Part shown: positions 11,827 through 23,125 of the stretch, in pieces
How positions within the stretch are numbered: position 1 is the stretch's first letter
Layout of the letters: every line of letters begins with the position of its first letter
Origin: Yponomeuta sedellus
Taxonomy: Eukaryota; Arthropoda; Insecta; Lepidoptera; Yponomeutidae
Assembly (NCBI GenBank): GCA_934045075.1
Contig: OW203724.1
Coordinates: 6,931,473-6,995,472, forward strand
Reading direction: 5' to 3'
DNA length: 64,000 nt
Program-made: the position numbers and the translations under genes
The notes under the pieces: generated by a model
The model's input: the letters and a program-made list of their open reading frames with translations, nothing else
Told to the model about the DNA's origin: nothing
Databases searched by the model: none

Positions 11827-11889
11827 CGTTCGTTAACAACCCTTGTATGTCCCCACTGCTGGGGCACGGGTCTCTTCCTGCATGGCAGG
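11827..11889 (-). mobile_element. 5'-truncated 5S-derived SINE, minus strand
   Basis: Only the last 63 bases of the family remain (minus strand: CCCCAGCAGTGGGGACATAC ... TTAACGAACG). A perfect 10-bp duplication AAATAAGATT flanks it (11817-11826, 11890-11899). Relatives: 21051-21275 and the full-length copy 26050-26410. Confidence 0.85.
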
Positions 11890-11899
11890 AAATAAGATT

Positions 11900-13570
11900 A
11901 TGTAATACCAATACATTTTTAGAAAACCGGCCGCATAGAGTAGTACTTTGGCACCAAAGGTTACCCACCATACCTATTTGTTTAATATTATAAGTAGGTA
12001 ACCATCAAACCGTTTAAAATTCAATTAGGGTGACATGGAACCCTCAACTAAGAAAACTACTTCGGAGAAAAGAACCCTATTATATAATTGGTAGAAAAGT
12101 CAATTGAACTACTGGAAACCTTGAAATTTTAGAGATGTCTCACTAGTTCTACTATTTTAGTTTCGGGGAAAAGTAAAACTACTGAGAAAAAAAAACCCAC
12201 TAGTCCGATAGCAGAACTGCCCAGTTGAACTACTGGGAACGAATGCGAGTTCTCAAATGGGTATACTTACTGAGCTTTGACGTCATTATAGATCCGATCA
12301 ATCCTGGCCGTTTTAGATAAAAATTACATTTTTATCGAAAACGGCCGTTACTCCAATTACGATAATTATCAAGTTTTATCCTGTTTTTTTGTATAAATGA
12401 TCCATGTAATTTAGTTTAAATCTCTTTAATTGGGTTTAATAGTCATAATTGATACAATTGTATATAATTAATACTTTTTGTTCACCTTGTCAATCAAATA
12501 GCCTATTATTGATGGCAGCATGACAGTCATTTTATATACCGGTGTGTACACGGGAATGTGGTTTTATCTGTGCACCCAGTTCTACCTCGTTTGCAGTATT
12601 TTAGATATATGAGCAAAACTAAATTTCTGTGGGCCTACCCAGTGGGACCACTGGTCGGGAGGGATCCCTGGCTTCTCACCCATTTGTAGTGGTGAATGGA
12701 CAGCTTATAAGTGGCGATAATAACTGGCTTGCTAGACATCGCGTCGCATGTTATTTTTGTATTCTAATAGTTGTAAGTATCCACTCGAAGTCTTAATTCT
12801 CTTACACTGCGTCATGTTGTTCATTCATCTTCATCACTTAACTTTCTCAACATCCCGCCCATGTTAAAACAAGTTGCATTAATTTCCTATCTTCCTTTTC
12901 CAGTGGGCCGGTCGTCAATAAAGCAAATAAAATAAAAGTCTATTAGCTCAATAATAGCTGGAAGATAAGCCCTAATCGCATTAGTATGATTCAGCCGACC
13001 GCGGCCATGTTTGTTAATAAAATAACCTCTCTCGAGTTAGCGCAGTCGTGCTCGTGATTCAGACATGCCGGGAGAATGTTTCCCGTGTATTCGCGAAATT
13101 GTGACGTCATACCATTCCAGATAATTGTCTTCTCAGCGCACTAACTTAAATCTCCGTGGGAGGTCTTAATTTTTTAGCTTACGTTTATATTTCAGAAGTG
13201 CGCTCGTGTTTTCGATTTGGTAGTCGGAAAACTGAATTGCCATAATTATACATTTTGCAAACAAATGACAAATCAGTTTCCAAAGTCTCCTTCAATCCTG
13301 TTTAGATTCTCAACTAATTATTTCGACCGAGCGGCCCTCTTATCTCATCATAAACCAACCACAATTGACATTAAGTAACACTAGCAACAGAATGTTAACT
13401 AATAACCGAGCTGTGATACTTGTGAATTGAATAGAACTAGTTAACCTTCATTTCATAATTCGCGATATACAACCGCGTAATAAGTAGGCAGTGCCTACAA
13501 GGAACTGCAGCTAGAATAATACGTTTGTTTATTGTTACAGTATTTCTTAATGATCCACACATGAAACGGT
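11900..13570. other. Non-coding stretch
   Basis: No exon supported. A 19-bp hairpin with a mismatch (GGCCGTTTTAGATAAAAAT and its reverse complement) lies at 12306-12346. The rest is AT-rich with no recognised element. Confidence 0.4.
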
Positions 13571-13573
13571 TAT

Positions 13574-13785
13574 AATCGCTATTATTTATTAGGTAAAGCC
13601 CGGTTTCTGGTACACTAACAAGCCGTTAATCTACTGTTAACAGCTGTCGGTTGGCCAAAGTGCATACAAAAAAAACATTTGACAGCTGTTAACAGTAGAT
13701 TAACAGATTGTTAGTGTACAAGAAACTGGGGGAAAACGTTGTCGGTGATTAATGTACTTTTTACCTAATAAATAATCGCGATTAG
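13574..13785. mobile_element. MITE with long inverted arms
   Basis: The left arm 13574-13648 (ATTATTTATTAGGTAAAGCC ... GTTAACAGCTGTC) pairs imperfectly with the right arm 13681-13785 (GACAGCTGTTAACAGTAGAT ... CCTAATAAATAATCGCGATT). An end fragment of the same family is at 19949-19972. No open frame. Confidence 0.7.
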
Positions 13786-13881
13786 AAACGTTTAATGTAT
13801 AACTATATTGTTTGTTACATTACGAATGGAGTCCTCGTAAGTATTACGGATTTGCAACTCGCCTATATTAGCATAGCGATA

Positions 13882-14170
13882 ATATTCTTTTTAATGCACT
13901 AATCCGTGCTAAGGACAATTTTTTTAAAAACCTATTTAGAGGCTAAAAATTCCACCCATGCTGGGATTCGAACCCGCGACCTCTGGCTATCCGTGCCAGC
14001 GCTTCTTCCTCTTTACGTAATACAGAGAATATTGTAGAGATTCGAAATTTCACTGACTGTGAGTCGCCCATTAGCTCAGTTGGAAAGAGCGCTGGCACGG
14101 ATAGCCAGAGGTCGTGGGTTCGAATCCCGGCATGGGTGGAATTTTTAGCCTCTAAATAGGTTTTTTAAAA
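13882..14170 (-). mobile_element. Palindromic tRNA-related SINE, near full length
   Basis: A perfect 12-bp duplication AGCATAGCGATA (13870-13881, 14171-14182) brackets 289 bases. On the minus strand the element runs: terminal motif, antisense tRNA-like module, spacer, partial sense tRNA-like module, terminal motif, then the TTAGCACGGATTAGTGCATT A-rich tail at the low-coordinate end. The plus-strand tRNA-like module (14066-14137) has A box TAGCTCAGTTGG and B box GGTTCGAATCC and folds into acceptor, D, anticodon (CTGGC/GCCAG) and T arms. The loop ACGGATA lacks the usual U33, so it is unlikely to be a working tRNA. Confidence 0.85.
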
Positions 14171-14182
14171 AGCATAGCGATA

Positions 14183-16808
14183 GCCAAGTGCTGGCAATAT
14201 CGTCTGTTATTGATATTTCATGAGTGAACACCGTTTAGAAAAATCACACGTATTTGCCCCGTACGGGGAATTGGCTTCCTTATAAAGAGAATGTGTTTGA
14301 ATAATATGTAACTCTTGCCTTGCCCTTTTAGAGTTGGTTGCTTGTTAACCTACGTACGGTGCCGAGTCGCGCGTCTAACCACGTCTAACGGTCGGCAAGC
14401 TTCGTAAAATATAGTTCTTCACGCTAGTAAAGGCTCTAGCTTACACAGTAAAGCCTGCAGCAAAATATCTAGAAATGCATTTGTCCACCTAGTACTGACT
14501 GAGTTACCAACCATTGATACCTACTTCAAATTTATAATGTGTCAAATAGCTACGTGTTAATAAACTATCGTAAAGATCCTGTCCTATTGTTGATAGTAAA
14601 GTAATTAATTGTAAAGTGGGGGAATCAGTTCATATCTGCCTCGTTTTCGTGTTCATTCAAATTTGGTGTGCGTCACAAACTATCTTATATCTTAACTATC
14701 TAAGCTATGAAGTGACCCTGAAGAGAGATTCCATACTAAGTTTTCTTTTGTTATTGTCACCAATTTTTCTCAGAGCCGTAATGCCGTAAAATTTACTTAG
14801 GGCTTAAATATCGCAATTATATACATTTTCAGATTGTCCACCTGCTTTTCCGACAAGTCATTAAGCTGCAGGTGTCTTTATTTTGCAGGTGTAAGCAGCG
14901 TTTAAGCTTATTGGCTCACGCTGATGATTATTTCATAATTACACATTAAGCAGTACCTACCTGTCACCTATGCACATGGCTTGATTGGATTTTAAAAACA
15001 AATTGTTATATACCCGTAAGAGACTGTAGAACAAATGGTCAAGATATAGCTGAGACTTGTAAAGCTTTAAATTTTTCCTTTCTTATCCATGTGTTATCCA
15101 ATTCAAATACGAATTCTCAGATATCAAATCAGCGTCTATAGAATTAAAACAACATTACATATCAAAAAAGGGCTAAAACACCATCGAATGCAGTTTATTT
15201 TATTTAGGATACTGAATTCGAACACGAATATTTACACTCATTGATAAAAGCTGTCGTGAGGCCCTTTGCTGTATTGTTACTTATAAATAGGTAAAGCAAA
15301 CACGTTTACCGTAATCGAATGTTGACCAATTCAAATCCCTCAAAACTTCAGGCCTTAGAGTCTAATACTTAAGTATAGTTTTTTAATAAAATGATGTAAG
15401 CACGACAATGGCTGTTATTTGCCCCAATTTCGTAGTCTGCAAAGCAATAGCAGTACAATGTGATTCCAGCGTTATAACCCGCGCAAATTAAATCGGCATC
15501 TCTCGCGAAGAAGATCGAATCGGGCGAGGCACTTAATTAATTAGCACGGGTCATACCATTGTATGCGATTGGTTACTAGACTACCGATAGTGTAAGCGAA
15601 ACGACCATTTCCTGTAGGAGTGGGTCGTTGTCCGATTTTTCGACGACGAAACGCAACCGTTTTTTCTGGACCGAAAACAGGTCCTCGAAACGGTCCTCGT
15701 TCGCAACTGGTTTCATTGTATGCGAACGAGCAAGGCGCAGAGGACTGTCAAATAAGTGCGAACGAGACGAAATCACGAAACATCGGAAAAAATAAGTTGT
15801 TTTACACGATATTAGACTGTATAGTCATAGACATAAAGATTACTTTATTGTATCACAGACCAAAACGAACGGAACGAGCAAGGAGCCGACGACGACGTCC
15901 CAATGATCTCATTACGTTCTAGGCTCTATTAATATAGCACTAAAGGACATATCCGCGTCAATCTAAGGACTGGTCTCGCGACGAACAAACGCTGGCACTG
16001 CTTTAGAGTCGCTGGCACTGCTTTAGAATGAAACGTAAAACGGTCCTATCGTCGCGGAACACAAAACGGTCTTATAAAACGGTTCGTCTTTGCAACGATC
16101 ACGCCTAATTTCCTGACTAATATGACTCTATTGAACAACTATGCATTTTAGAGACTCGCCTCCCAGGTGGGTACCCGAGAGCAACCTAATTGATTATTCG
16201 ATTGGCTCCGGCCACTCTGACCGGTGTCAGGTGGGTGAACGAGTCCCCCGAGGCCGCTAAGTTTTTCTAACGCCTCCGCGGCTGCATTCTGGGCCCGTCC
16301 ATATACGTTCGGCCAGATACTTCATGCTGAGTACACGGTTCTAGTACAGTCCACTTCGGACACTTACAGTTATTAGTACGAAGCTATCCACTGGGGGACA
16401 TAGGTACCTACGTGACTGTGTCTTCCAAGTCACTCTTTATAAGGATAAAGACTGCATGTGAGAAGCCTGAGGCTTAAATAATGGTGTGCATTAAAATGCC
16501 TACACTCACCGCCATTGCAGGCTTCGTGGTAGTGGAAAAGACTTAGAATTTCCGAAAAAAAGTACTGCTGTTCAATTCATTTTGAGTATATTAGTTACTT
16601 CTTAGACTGTCATTATGTACATATATAAATTAAATAAATTTAAAATATATTTGGCGTTATGGTCTGACAAACACCCTATCATGAGTGGAATGAAATGCTA
16701 TCTCTATAATGCTGTTTTATATATCTATTAGTAATAAATATATAAAATAATGTCGCTGGTGGTAACTTTAGAAACGTGATATACTCGTAGAACAGCTGGG
16801 ACGTGTCT
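14183..16808. other. Non-coding stretch, partly GC-richer
   Basis: No supported gene. Around 15580-16090 short CGAACGAG / CGGTCCTC motifs recur on both strands, including a 19-base GCTGGCACTGCTTTAGA direct repeat near 15990-16026, which suggests a decayed repeat. At about 16150-16310 the minus strand has an open frame with AAAEALEKLSGLGGLV; it looks repeat-derived but I cannot place it. Confidence 0.35.
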
Positions 16809-16967
16809 CATGAAACTACAAATAACAGTTTATTATGACAATTCGAGGTACACTGCGCTGCAGTCTACTTGTAAATTTGTGGGTTATTCGTTTGCAATGT
16901 ACATCGAATTGTTCTTGTCGTTGTTGTTGTTGTACTACAATTCGAAAGTAAACCAAGAATTGTATTT
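16809..16967. mobile_element. MITE, 'CATAAAACTACAATTC' family, copy 2
   Basis: Begins CATGAAACTACAAATAACAG, contains TTTATTATGACAATTCGAGG and ends near AAACCAAGAATTGTA, a degraded inverted terminus. Non-coding. Confidence 0.5.
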
Positions 16968-17052
16968 TTTTAAGTGTTTTAAAGGATTGTGTTTATATAA
17001 ATAAGGTGGAAAGTCTTTACAGTGATCGTGCATGGCAAACCCTGGGCCGCGT

Positions 17053-17213
17053 TTCATAAAACTACAATTCCAAACATAATCTCTTCATGAAACTACAATT
17101 CATAATTTAAGGCAATTCAATTTCCATTGAGTAGCCGAGTGTTCCTACTGTTTAATCTGTAAGTTTATCGACTTTGCAATGTTCATCGAATCGTCATAGT
17201 AACCATGGTTTAC
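17053..17213. mobile_element. MITE, 'CATAAAACTACAATTC' family, copy 3
   Basis: Two successive left-end motifs (17053 CATAAAACTACAATTC and 17084 CATGAAACTACAATTC) suggest an insertion or duplication of the terminus. The body runs to ATAGTAACCATGGTTTAC. Confidence 0.5.
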
Positions 17214-19047
17214 TGTGAACAGTTGTATACAACACTGTTGTATGAACAGGCCCCTGGTGTTATTCTTTTTCGCAATTTCGCTGATATTTTTTTCCTCACT
17301 TTCGGGTAATTTATTGGATTTTCTTCACTGTCGATACCGTGACTAGACGAGTCGACTTATACAGCTCGACTTTATAAAGTCGTCTCCTGAGTTTCATGAC
17401 AGTTATTTTTCTTTTATTTGCTCACCATGTGAGTATAAAATTTTATTTATTATTTATACTGTACAATTATTCTGAACAAAAGCTGCATATTTCTAGCACC
17501 TCGGCTACAGATACGAGCATTTGGTAGGAATAAGGATTAATTCCAAGTGTATACCTGCATTAATAAAGCCCCTACAATTATTTTGAACAAAGGTGCATCT
17601 TTGTTGCACCTCGACGCCACTCAATTTAGTATGTAAATACTCCGGAAGTAAAGGGTTCTTTATCTCCCTCTAGCATCAGAGAATAAAGAAAGACAGCCAA
17701 GCGGAAACAGACTAAACAATCATACGAATCTAGCGGTCGTTGACGCCGCAATATTGAATTCAAATTTGGTCACACACACGCTGCGTGGGAGTGGACGTCT
17801 TTCTGGAGGCGCTTCGCATGCGACGGCGCCTCAAGCCCGGTTGGGCACGGAAGGTCTATTTCAGTTCGGAGACGTTTGAGCGATACGTAATGTTTCAAAA
17901 TCTTTAAAGTATATTTGACTGTAATGGGAAAACTTCGAAGTTCACGCTTGTTTTCTAAGTAAATATAAGTAGGTACCTAATTATTTTGGTCAACCCTTTA
18001 CCCTAGTATACTGCGCTCCATTGCGCGCCGGTAAACCTTGAGTCCGAACTACTTATGTTCTTTTAAAAACCGGTCTAAGCATCGCAAATTAGGATAGGCA
18101 GAATGCGTGCACTTTTCCAGCTTTTTACAGCTTTTCGGTTCAAAGCGAGTGGTAGTTGGCCCTTCATCAGGTATTTCATGGTCCAGAAGCTCTTTCAGGC
18201 AGCGACCGAATTCCTTGTCCTGATCTAATCAAATGGTCGATCAATTAGATTTTTAATGTCACTTAAAGCTTTTTTGCCAAATAAATGACTTGATTTGAAG
18301 TGCGACCGCGATCACGTTGGTAGCAAAACCTGAAAAATGTTAACTGTTCAGGATGTAACACCAACGTGGTGGCGGTCCATACAACGTTGTTTATGGTAAT
18401 CAACATTCTCTGTTGAGTAAAGCTTCTGTGGGCTCGTTTTCGTAGATACTTCTGCTATCTTATATAGGGCTTAGGAGAAAGCAGATAGCAACAATGCACC
18501 TCCATTCTAGTGTGGATTCAGAGGCGCGTTTAAATTCTTTTAGTCGTTTCTCTTTCTATGCAAGATATATTAAGATCTTTCGCGTGATGTCCAATAATAA
18601 TACGCAACGGTCTTAGCCAGGCGCATGCATCAGATTGTCATTCACTTTAGAGGAGAAATTCTCCGATAAAATGTGCCGAGAAAGCTTTTCTTATGAAGTT
18701 TCTGCCCCCTGAATCCCCAACAGCTGTTTAGGGCCAGAGTCAAGCCACTGTCTTGATGAGTTTTCATTCCATTTCAAGTTTAAGTCCGCTATGGACAAAA
18801 ACGCATCAACTTATTGACCCGCCAATGTAATAAAACATCTGTCAAAGACTTGACACCGGTTGAAACTGGTATTGAGTGCACCTTTTTCGACGAATATTTA
18901 CTAGTTGTTTGCTGTGTTGCAGCAGATCCCAGTCTCGACAGGCGATAGGTCGATTCAGCAAACAACGGTTAACTTGTTGCTACAACGGCTCGCCAGCTAT
19001 TACGCGATACAGGGTTGTCAATAGACTCTCTACCTATGAAAATTGGG
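17214..19047. other. Non-coding stretch with a possible promoter-like patch
   Basis: A GC-rich patch at about 17760-17890 contains TTTCAGTTCGGAGACG, which resembles an arthropod initiator (TCAGT), but no exon is attached to it. An imperfect hairpin (GACCGC...CACGTTGGT / ACCAACGTGG...GCGGTC) lies at 18305-18380. Otherwise nothing recognised. Confidence 0.3.
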
Positions 19048-19059
19048 ACTATCAGATAT

Positions 19060-19352
19060 AAAAACGTATTTAGAGGCTAAAAATTTCACCCATGCTGGGA
19101 TTCGAACCCGCAACCTCTGGCTATCCGTGCCAGCGCTCTACTAATTGAGCAAAGAAAATAAGAGAATAGTGTAAAGAGGTTCGAAATTTCACTGATGCCG
19201 GTGAGTCGCCCATTTGCTCAATTGGTAGAGCGCTGGCACGGATAGCCAGAGGTTGCGGATTCGAATCCTAGCATGGGTGAAATTTTAAGCCTCTAAATAG
19301 GTTTTTAAATTTGTCCTTAGCACGGGTTAGTGCATTAAAAATAAAAAATAGT
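19060..19352 (+). mobile_element. Palindromic tRNA-related SINE, full length
   Basis: A perfect 12-bp duplication ACTATCAGATAT (19048-19059, 19353-19364) brackets 293 bases. Order: terminal motif, antisense tRNA-like module (19086-19150), about 55-base spacer, sense tRNA-like module (19208-19278, A box TTGCTCAATTGG, B box GGATTCGAATCC), terminal motif, then TTAGCACGGGTTAGTGCATT and an A-rich tail. This is the reference copy for the family. Confidence 0.9.
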
Positions 19353-19751
19353 ACTATCAGATATTTTTGAACTATAACTTTTGATAATAAAAGTTCATGT
19401 TCTAGGACAGTCATTGGCTTGATTTTAATACTAGATAGCAAATTTTACCACTGCATCGTCCGATTTCGATCTACTTCGCGAGTAGTGTAGAGGATGCTTT
19501 AGTATTCTAACTACTGATGTACTGTTACTGGGAATTTGGGGAATATAGCCAATGTTTTTAAAATTCCAGGTGGCGAAGATCAATGGCCAGATAACAATCG
19601 GTGCTTAGATTCAAGGGATAAATAGTTCTGAACATACACTTGGGGTCCTCACCACAGACCTCTAATGTACATATTCATAGTCTATTTCAATTGCTGAAAA
19701 GTGAATAAGAAAATATCAAAAAATCTCTAAAACTATGAAAACATGTACATG

Positions 19752-19859
19752 CCAGAGGTTGCGGGTTCGAATCCCGGCATGGGTGAAATTTTTAGCCTCT
19801 AAATAGGTTTTTAAATTTGTCCTTAGCACGGGTTTGTGCATTAAAAATAAAAATAGTAT
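19752..19859 (+). mobile_element. 5'-truncated palindromic tRNA-related SINE
   Basis: Starts inside the sense tRNA-like module (CCAGAGGTTGCGGGTTCGAA) and runs to the A-rich tail. Flanked by a 13-bp duplication AAACATGTACATG (19739-19751, 19860-19872). 5' truncation plus duplication argues for reverse-transcription-based insertion. Confidence 0.85.
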
Positions 19860-20159
19860 AAACATGTACATGTTTTTAAATCATAAGTTATGAAAATGAA
19901 AGTACGTTACGTCGTCGTTATTATACGTCGGATATTAAGATTAATAAGTTTACCTAATAAATAATCGCGATTAGACCCGAAGATGATAAAGTTTGACATG
20001 ACTGAATAGAAAGCGTTGCAACAAATTAAATACATTACAAATAATCTTTATTTCTCTGTCGACAACTAATGTTTTAAATAACTTAAATATGTTCTGGAAC
20101 CCATGTTTCTCTTACGTATTTTGGAACACAGTCGTAACACACTATTTTCTTGCCCACAT

Positions 20160-20700
20160 TCACAAGGTGACGTAATCGTAGGGGTCGTAGTGATCCTCAC
20201 ATTCCAGTGGAATAATCCAGCTGAATTGAAAAATGGCTGTCTGACGGCAGGCGTTGCATTTTTTTACTATGATCATGTTTTTGGTTAGAAATCAGAAAAA
20301 AAAATTGTAAAGCTAGCATAAACCAGAATGTTTTAGACCCCCTATCCATGGTTTCCTTCAAGGAATGTATCGAGTAATCCATCACCTGTACAATGATCCG
20401 CGAAAGGGCATTCCTACATTTTGCAAGTGCACACAAAATCGGCAATCGGGTCAACTGCCAACCCTGCGGTTTCGTGGAAACGTGTACAACCGCGGCTCCA
20501 ACATCCGCTCCATTGTGTTCCAATCTGTCTATACTTGGCGCTCCATTCACCGTGATGCCTGGGGCAACTGCCCGGTACTTTACCGCTTGTGCTTGCATTG
20601 CGCCGTCTTCCGCTTCGGCGACCGAACGATCCAGACCCTGGGGCATGCATGACACCGCGGTAAACGTTTTTGCCGTCCTATCGGCTAACGTAATCTTCAT
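20160..20700 (-). CDS. Candidate two-exon gene of unknown family
   Basis: Minus strand. A 3' segment ending at a TGA (20160-20162) encodes TAIFQFSWIIPLECEDHYDP followed by YDYVTL. It is followed by an ordinary 3' untranslated stretch with GAAATAAAG, a polyadenylation signal, near 20046-20053. Upstream, a GC-rich open frame starts at 20700 with KITLADRTAKTFTAVSCMPQ and continues through APGITVNGAPSIDRLEHNGA to RNALSRIIVQ, where CAG|GTGATG could be a donor in phase 0. Joining it to a phase-0 acceptor GCCGTCAG near 20248 would give one protein; another acceptor at 20267-20268 (phase 1) is also possible. No domain is recognised. The antisense frames here are shadows. Low to moderate confidence that this is a real gene. 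Confidence 0.35.
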
Positions 20701-21040
20701 GTATATAGGATTTCACGACGTTTTGTTAAGATTGTGCAAGAAGTACTATGTAATTAAGCAACGTTAGTGACGTTCTGCAAACCTGAAAGCCGTTTCTTCA
20801 GTATTAAATTAAACCACTTCCAACAAGCAAAAGTATGAAATTCTGTTCTATTTTGCATATTACTATCTTTAAATTTAAATTACAAGCGAAAGCGTGTAAG
20901 TTAAAAAGTTAGAAAATTTTATTTTTGAAATCTAACCTTCTCCTAACCATCGTTTTCTCTGTCTTATCTCAGATTAGGTAGTTGCCTTTTCTCAAATTAC
21001 AACCTGTGTAACCCGGTCACCCCGTTTAATTCTTCTTTTT
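20701..21040. other. Non-coding stretch
   Basis: AT-rich, nothing recognised; it could hold the 5' untranslated part of the minus-strand candidate at 20160-20700. Confidence 0.35.
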
Positions 21041-21050
21041 ATTTGTTTTC

Positions 21051-21275
21051 CGTGCTTCGCAAGGCACGTTAAGCCGTTGGTGCCGGCTGTCATTTTATGG
21101 CAGTCGTTAAGCCATGTCAGAAGCCTTATGGGCGGCTTGATAACTTCTGACAGTAAGGCCCGCTACACACCAACCTGGACTTGGCCCCCGTGGTGGAGTA
21201 TGCCCTAACCTTCCTGCGATGCAGGAAGAGACCCGTGCCCCAGCAGTGGGGACATACAAGGGTTGATAACGAACG
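21051..21275 (+). mobile_element. 5'-truncated 5S-derived SINE
   Basis: Matches the 3' body of the full copy at 26050-26410 (CGTGCTTCGCAAGGCACGT ... CCCCAGCAGTGGGGACATAC ... GGTTGATAACGAACG). A 10-bp duplication ATTTGTTTTC flanks it (21041-21050, 21276-21285). The 5S-like head is missing. Open frames over it are not genes. Confidence 0.85.
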
Positions 21276-21285
21276 ATTTGTTTTC

Positions 21286-22458
21286 TTATTTTATTCTTTT
21301 TCCGTGGTCTGCACGTTTTTAAATTTCAAAGTACTAGATCATTTTACTTTAATCGTATACCTGTGAGTTTGTGAGAGTCGAAACTTGCGACTTGAACCCC
21401 CCTACATCTTGGAACAGGTATTTTTTATAACCTTAATTTTCAGTCCTAGCTTTAAAGATAGAGGGCTCGAATCGGTTTGCTTAAGTATATTCAAAACAAC
21501 AACAACGGAAGAAAACTAAAGTCTCTGAATTTCTCCGTCGAGTTTACGCTTCACGCTAGGCTTATGAAACTCAAGTTCCACAAGGGCAATCCCGAAATAT
21601 TCCATAGTTTTAGGGTTTGTACTGTATCTAAAGATGCTTTACCGATGTTTGCGATTTTAATTTTTCATTGATTACTTATAATTATTGGCACAGTTACCAA
21701 TCCATACATTGCTGCATATAGTCTTCTGTACGTGTGAGTATAGAGTGCGCATGTGAAGGTCAACGTGTTGGCGACTGTGGGTAGGTTCTACCGAATGAAA
21801 GCCTTCGCAGTTCACTTTTTTTCAGAAACAAAGGTAGTGTAGGCCCATCACTCTACTATGTTCAGTACATATACATTTCTGTAGTGTATTCCCTCTACGG
21901 ACTTTACGGACATTCTATAATTCCACGGTCAAGGGTGGAGCTATTGGTCATACATATCTAATTCAATTTGTACTGAACTGCCCACGCACCCTTCTTTTTT
22001 GACTTGGCAAAAAGCTATGTTATAAGTTATTGTCTAGCGTTAGAAGCTATTTTGGATCGCTCCGACGGCGGTGTAGAGTTCAGGATTGTAAGATATGTGT
22101 ATCGTATAATGCCACTTAGGATTATGAGGGACATACCCCTGGCGTTCAGTTATAGTGCTAATTTTTCCTTGACACGCTTTCATATAACAAACTACTCTTA
22201 GGGAGTCACGTCTTCACGTAAAGCCACGCCCGTATTCCTAGCCCCCATAGCATTAACGTACGTTTTATCAGATTAATTGTGAATTTAGCGGTTTAGGACT
22301 TGTCGAGTTCCCCAAAACGCTAGCGGCCTACGGGTAAGTGAGCGAGTGCAAGCTAAGCCGGGCCTAGGCCAGTGGTTCATAAGCTTTTCAATCTTACTAG
22401 TATCCCTATTGCATGGCAGATAAATTGATTTGTATTATGTACTTCACAAAATTTACCT
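21286..22458. other. Non-coding stretch
   Basis: No exon or repeat recognised. Short open frames at 21477 and 22004 show no domain. Confidence 0.4.
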
Positions 22459-22459
22459 A

Positions 22460-23125
22460 CAGGGTGTCTCATTCAAATCGGTCAGTATGGGAAAGTATCA
22501 AACTATACGACATACGAAGATCTGTTCTGAGGAACCATGTCATCGATTTTAATAACAAGAAAAGCTGCATTCATACATTTTAAAAAACATCTGTACTCCG
22601 TTCGGGAATCGAACCCGGTTGTTTTGAAAAAAATACCTACACTATTTTTATTTAGATATCGATTGTGTAGGTCTTAAGCAGTAAATGTCTGTATGAAACA
22701 TGATGTCTAAAAAGAATAAAACGCATTGTTTTCATACAAAATGCAATCGTAAGATCGTTACCTAAACGTGTTGAAAATATTAATATTGTATTGAAAAAGG
22801 CGGCGGTCACTTCGAGCACCTACTAAAATAAATTAAAGTACCTATGTGAAAACAATGCATTTTATTAATTTTAGACATCATGTTTCATACAGACATGTAC
22901 TGCTTAAGACCTACACAATCGATATCTGAATAGAAATAGTGTAGGTTTTTTTCTTCAAAACAACCAGGTTCGATTCCCGAACAGAGTACAGATGTTTTTT
23001 AAAATGTATGAATGCAGTTAATCTTGTTATTAAAATCTATGACATGGTTCCTCGGAACAGATCTTCGTATGTCTTATAATAGTTTCAGACCTTCCCATAC
23101 TGACCGATTTGAATGAGACACCTTG
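22460..23125. mobile_element. Long foldback element carrying a tRNA-like B box in both arms
   Basis: Arms of about 275 bases are inverted copies (22460-22738, about 22850-23125), ending CAGGGTGTCTCATTCAAATC and GATTTGAATGAGACACCTTG, with TA on both outer sides as in Tc1/mariner insertions. Each arm contains a perfect polymerase III B-box string GGTTCGATTCC (sense in the right arm near 22967, antisense in the left near 22610), but no tRNA cloverleaf. The loop of about 110 bases is unrelated. No open frame. Confidence 0.8.

Noticed and set aside
14066..14137. Possible tRNA gene (A and B boxes, foldable cloverleaf)
   Set aside because: It is one half of a palindromic SINE with target duplications, has a mirror copy 100 bases away, and lacks U33 in the anticodon loop.
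21181..21366. Open frame over the 5S-derived SINE (and its relative at 26135-26455)
   Set aside because: Lies within a retroposed SINE with TSDs; it is the SINE body, not a gene.
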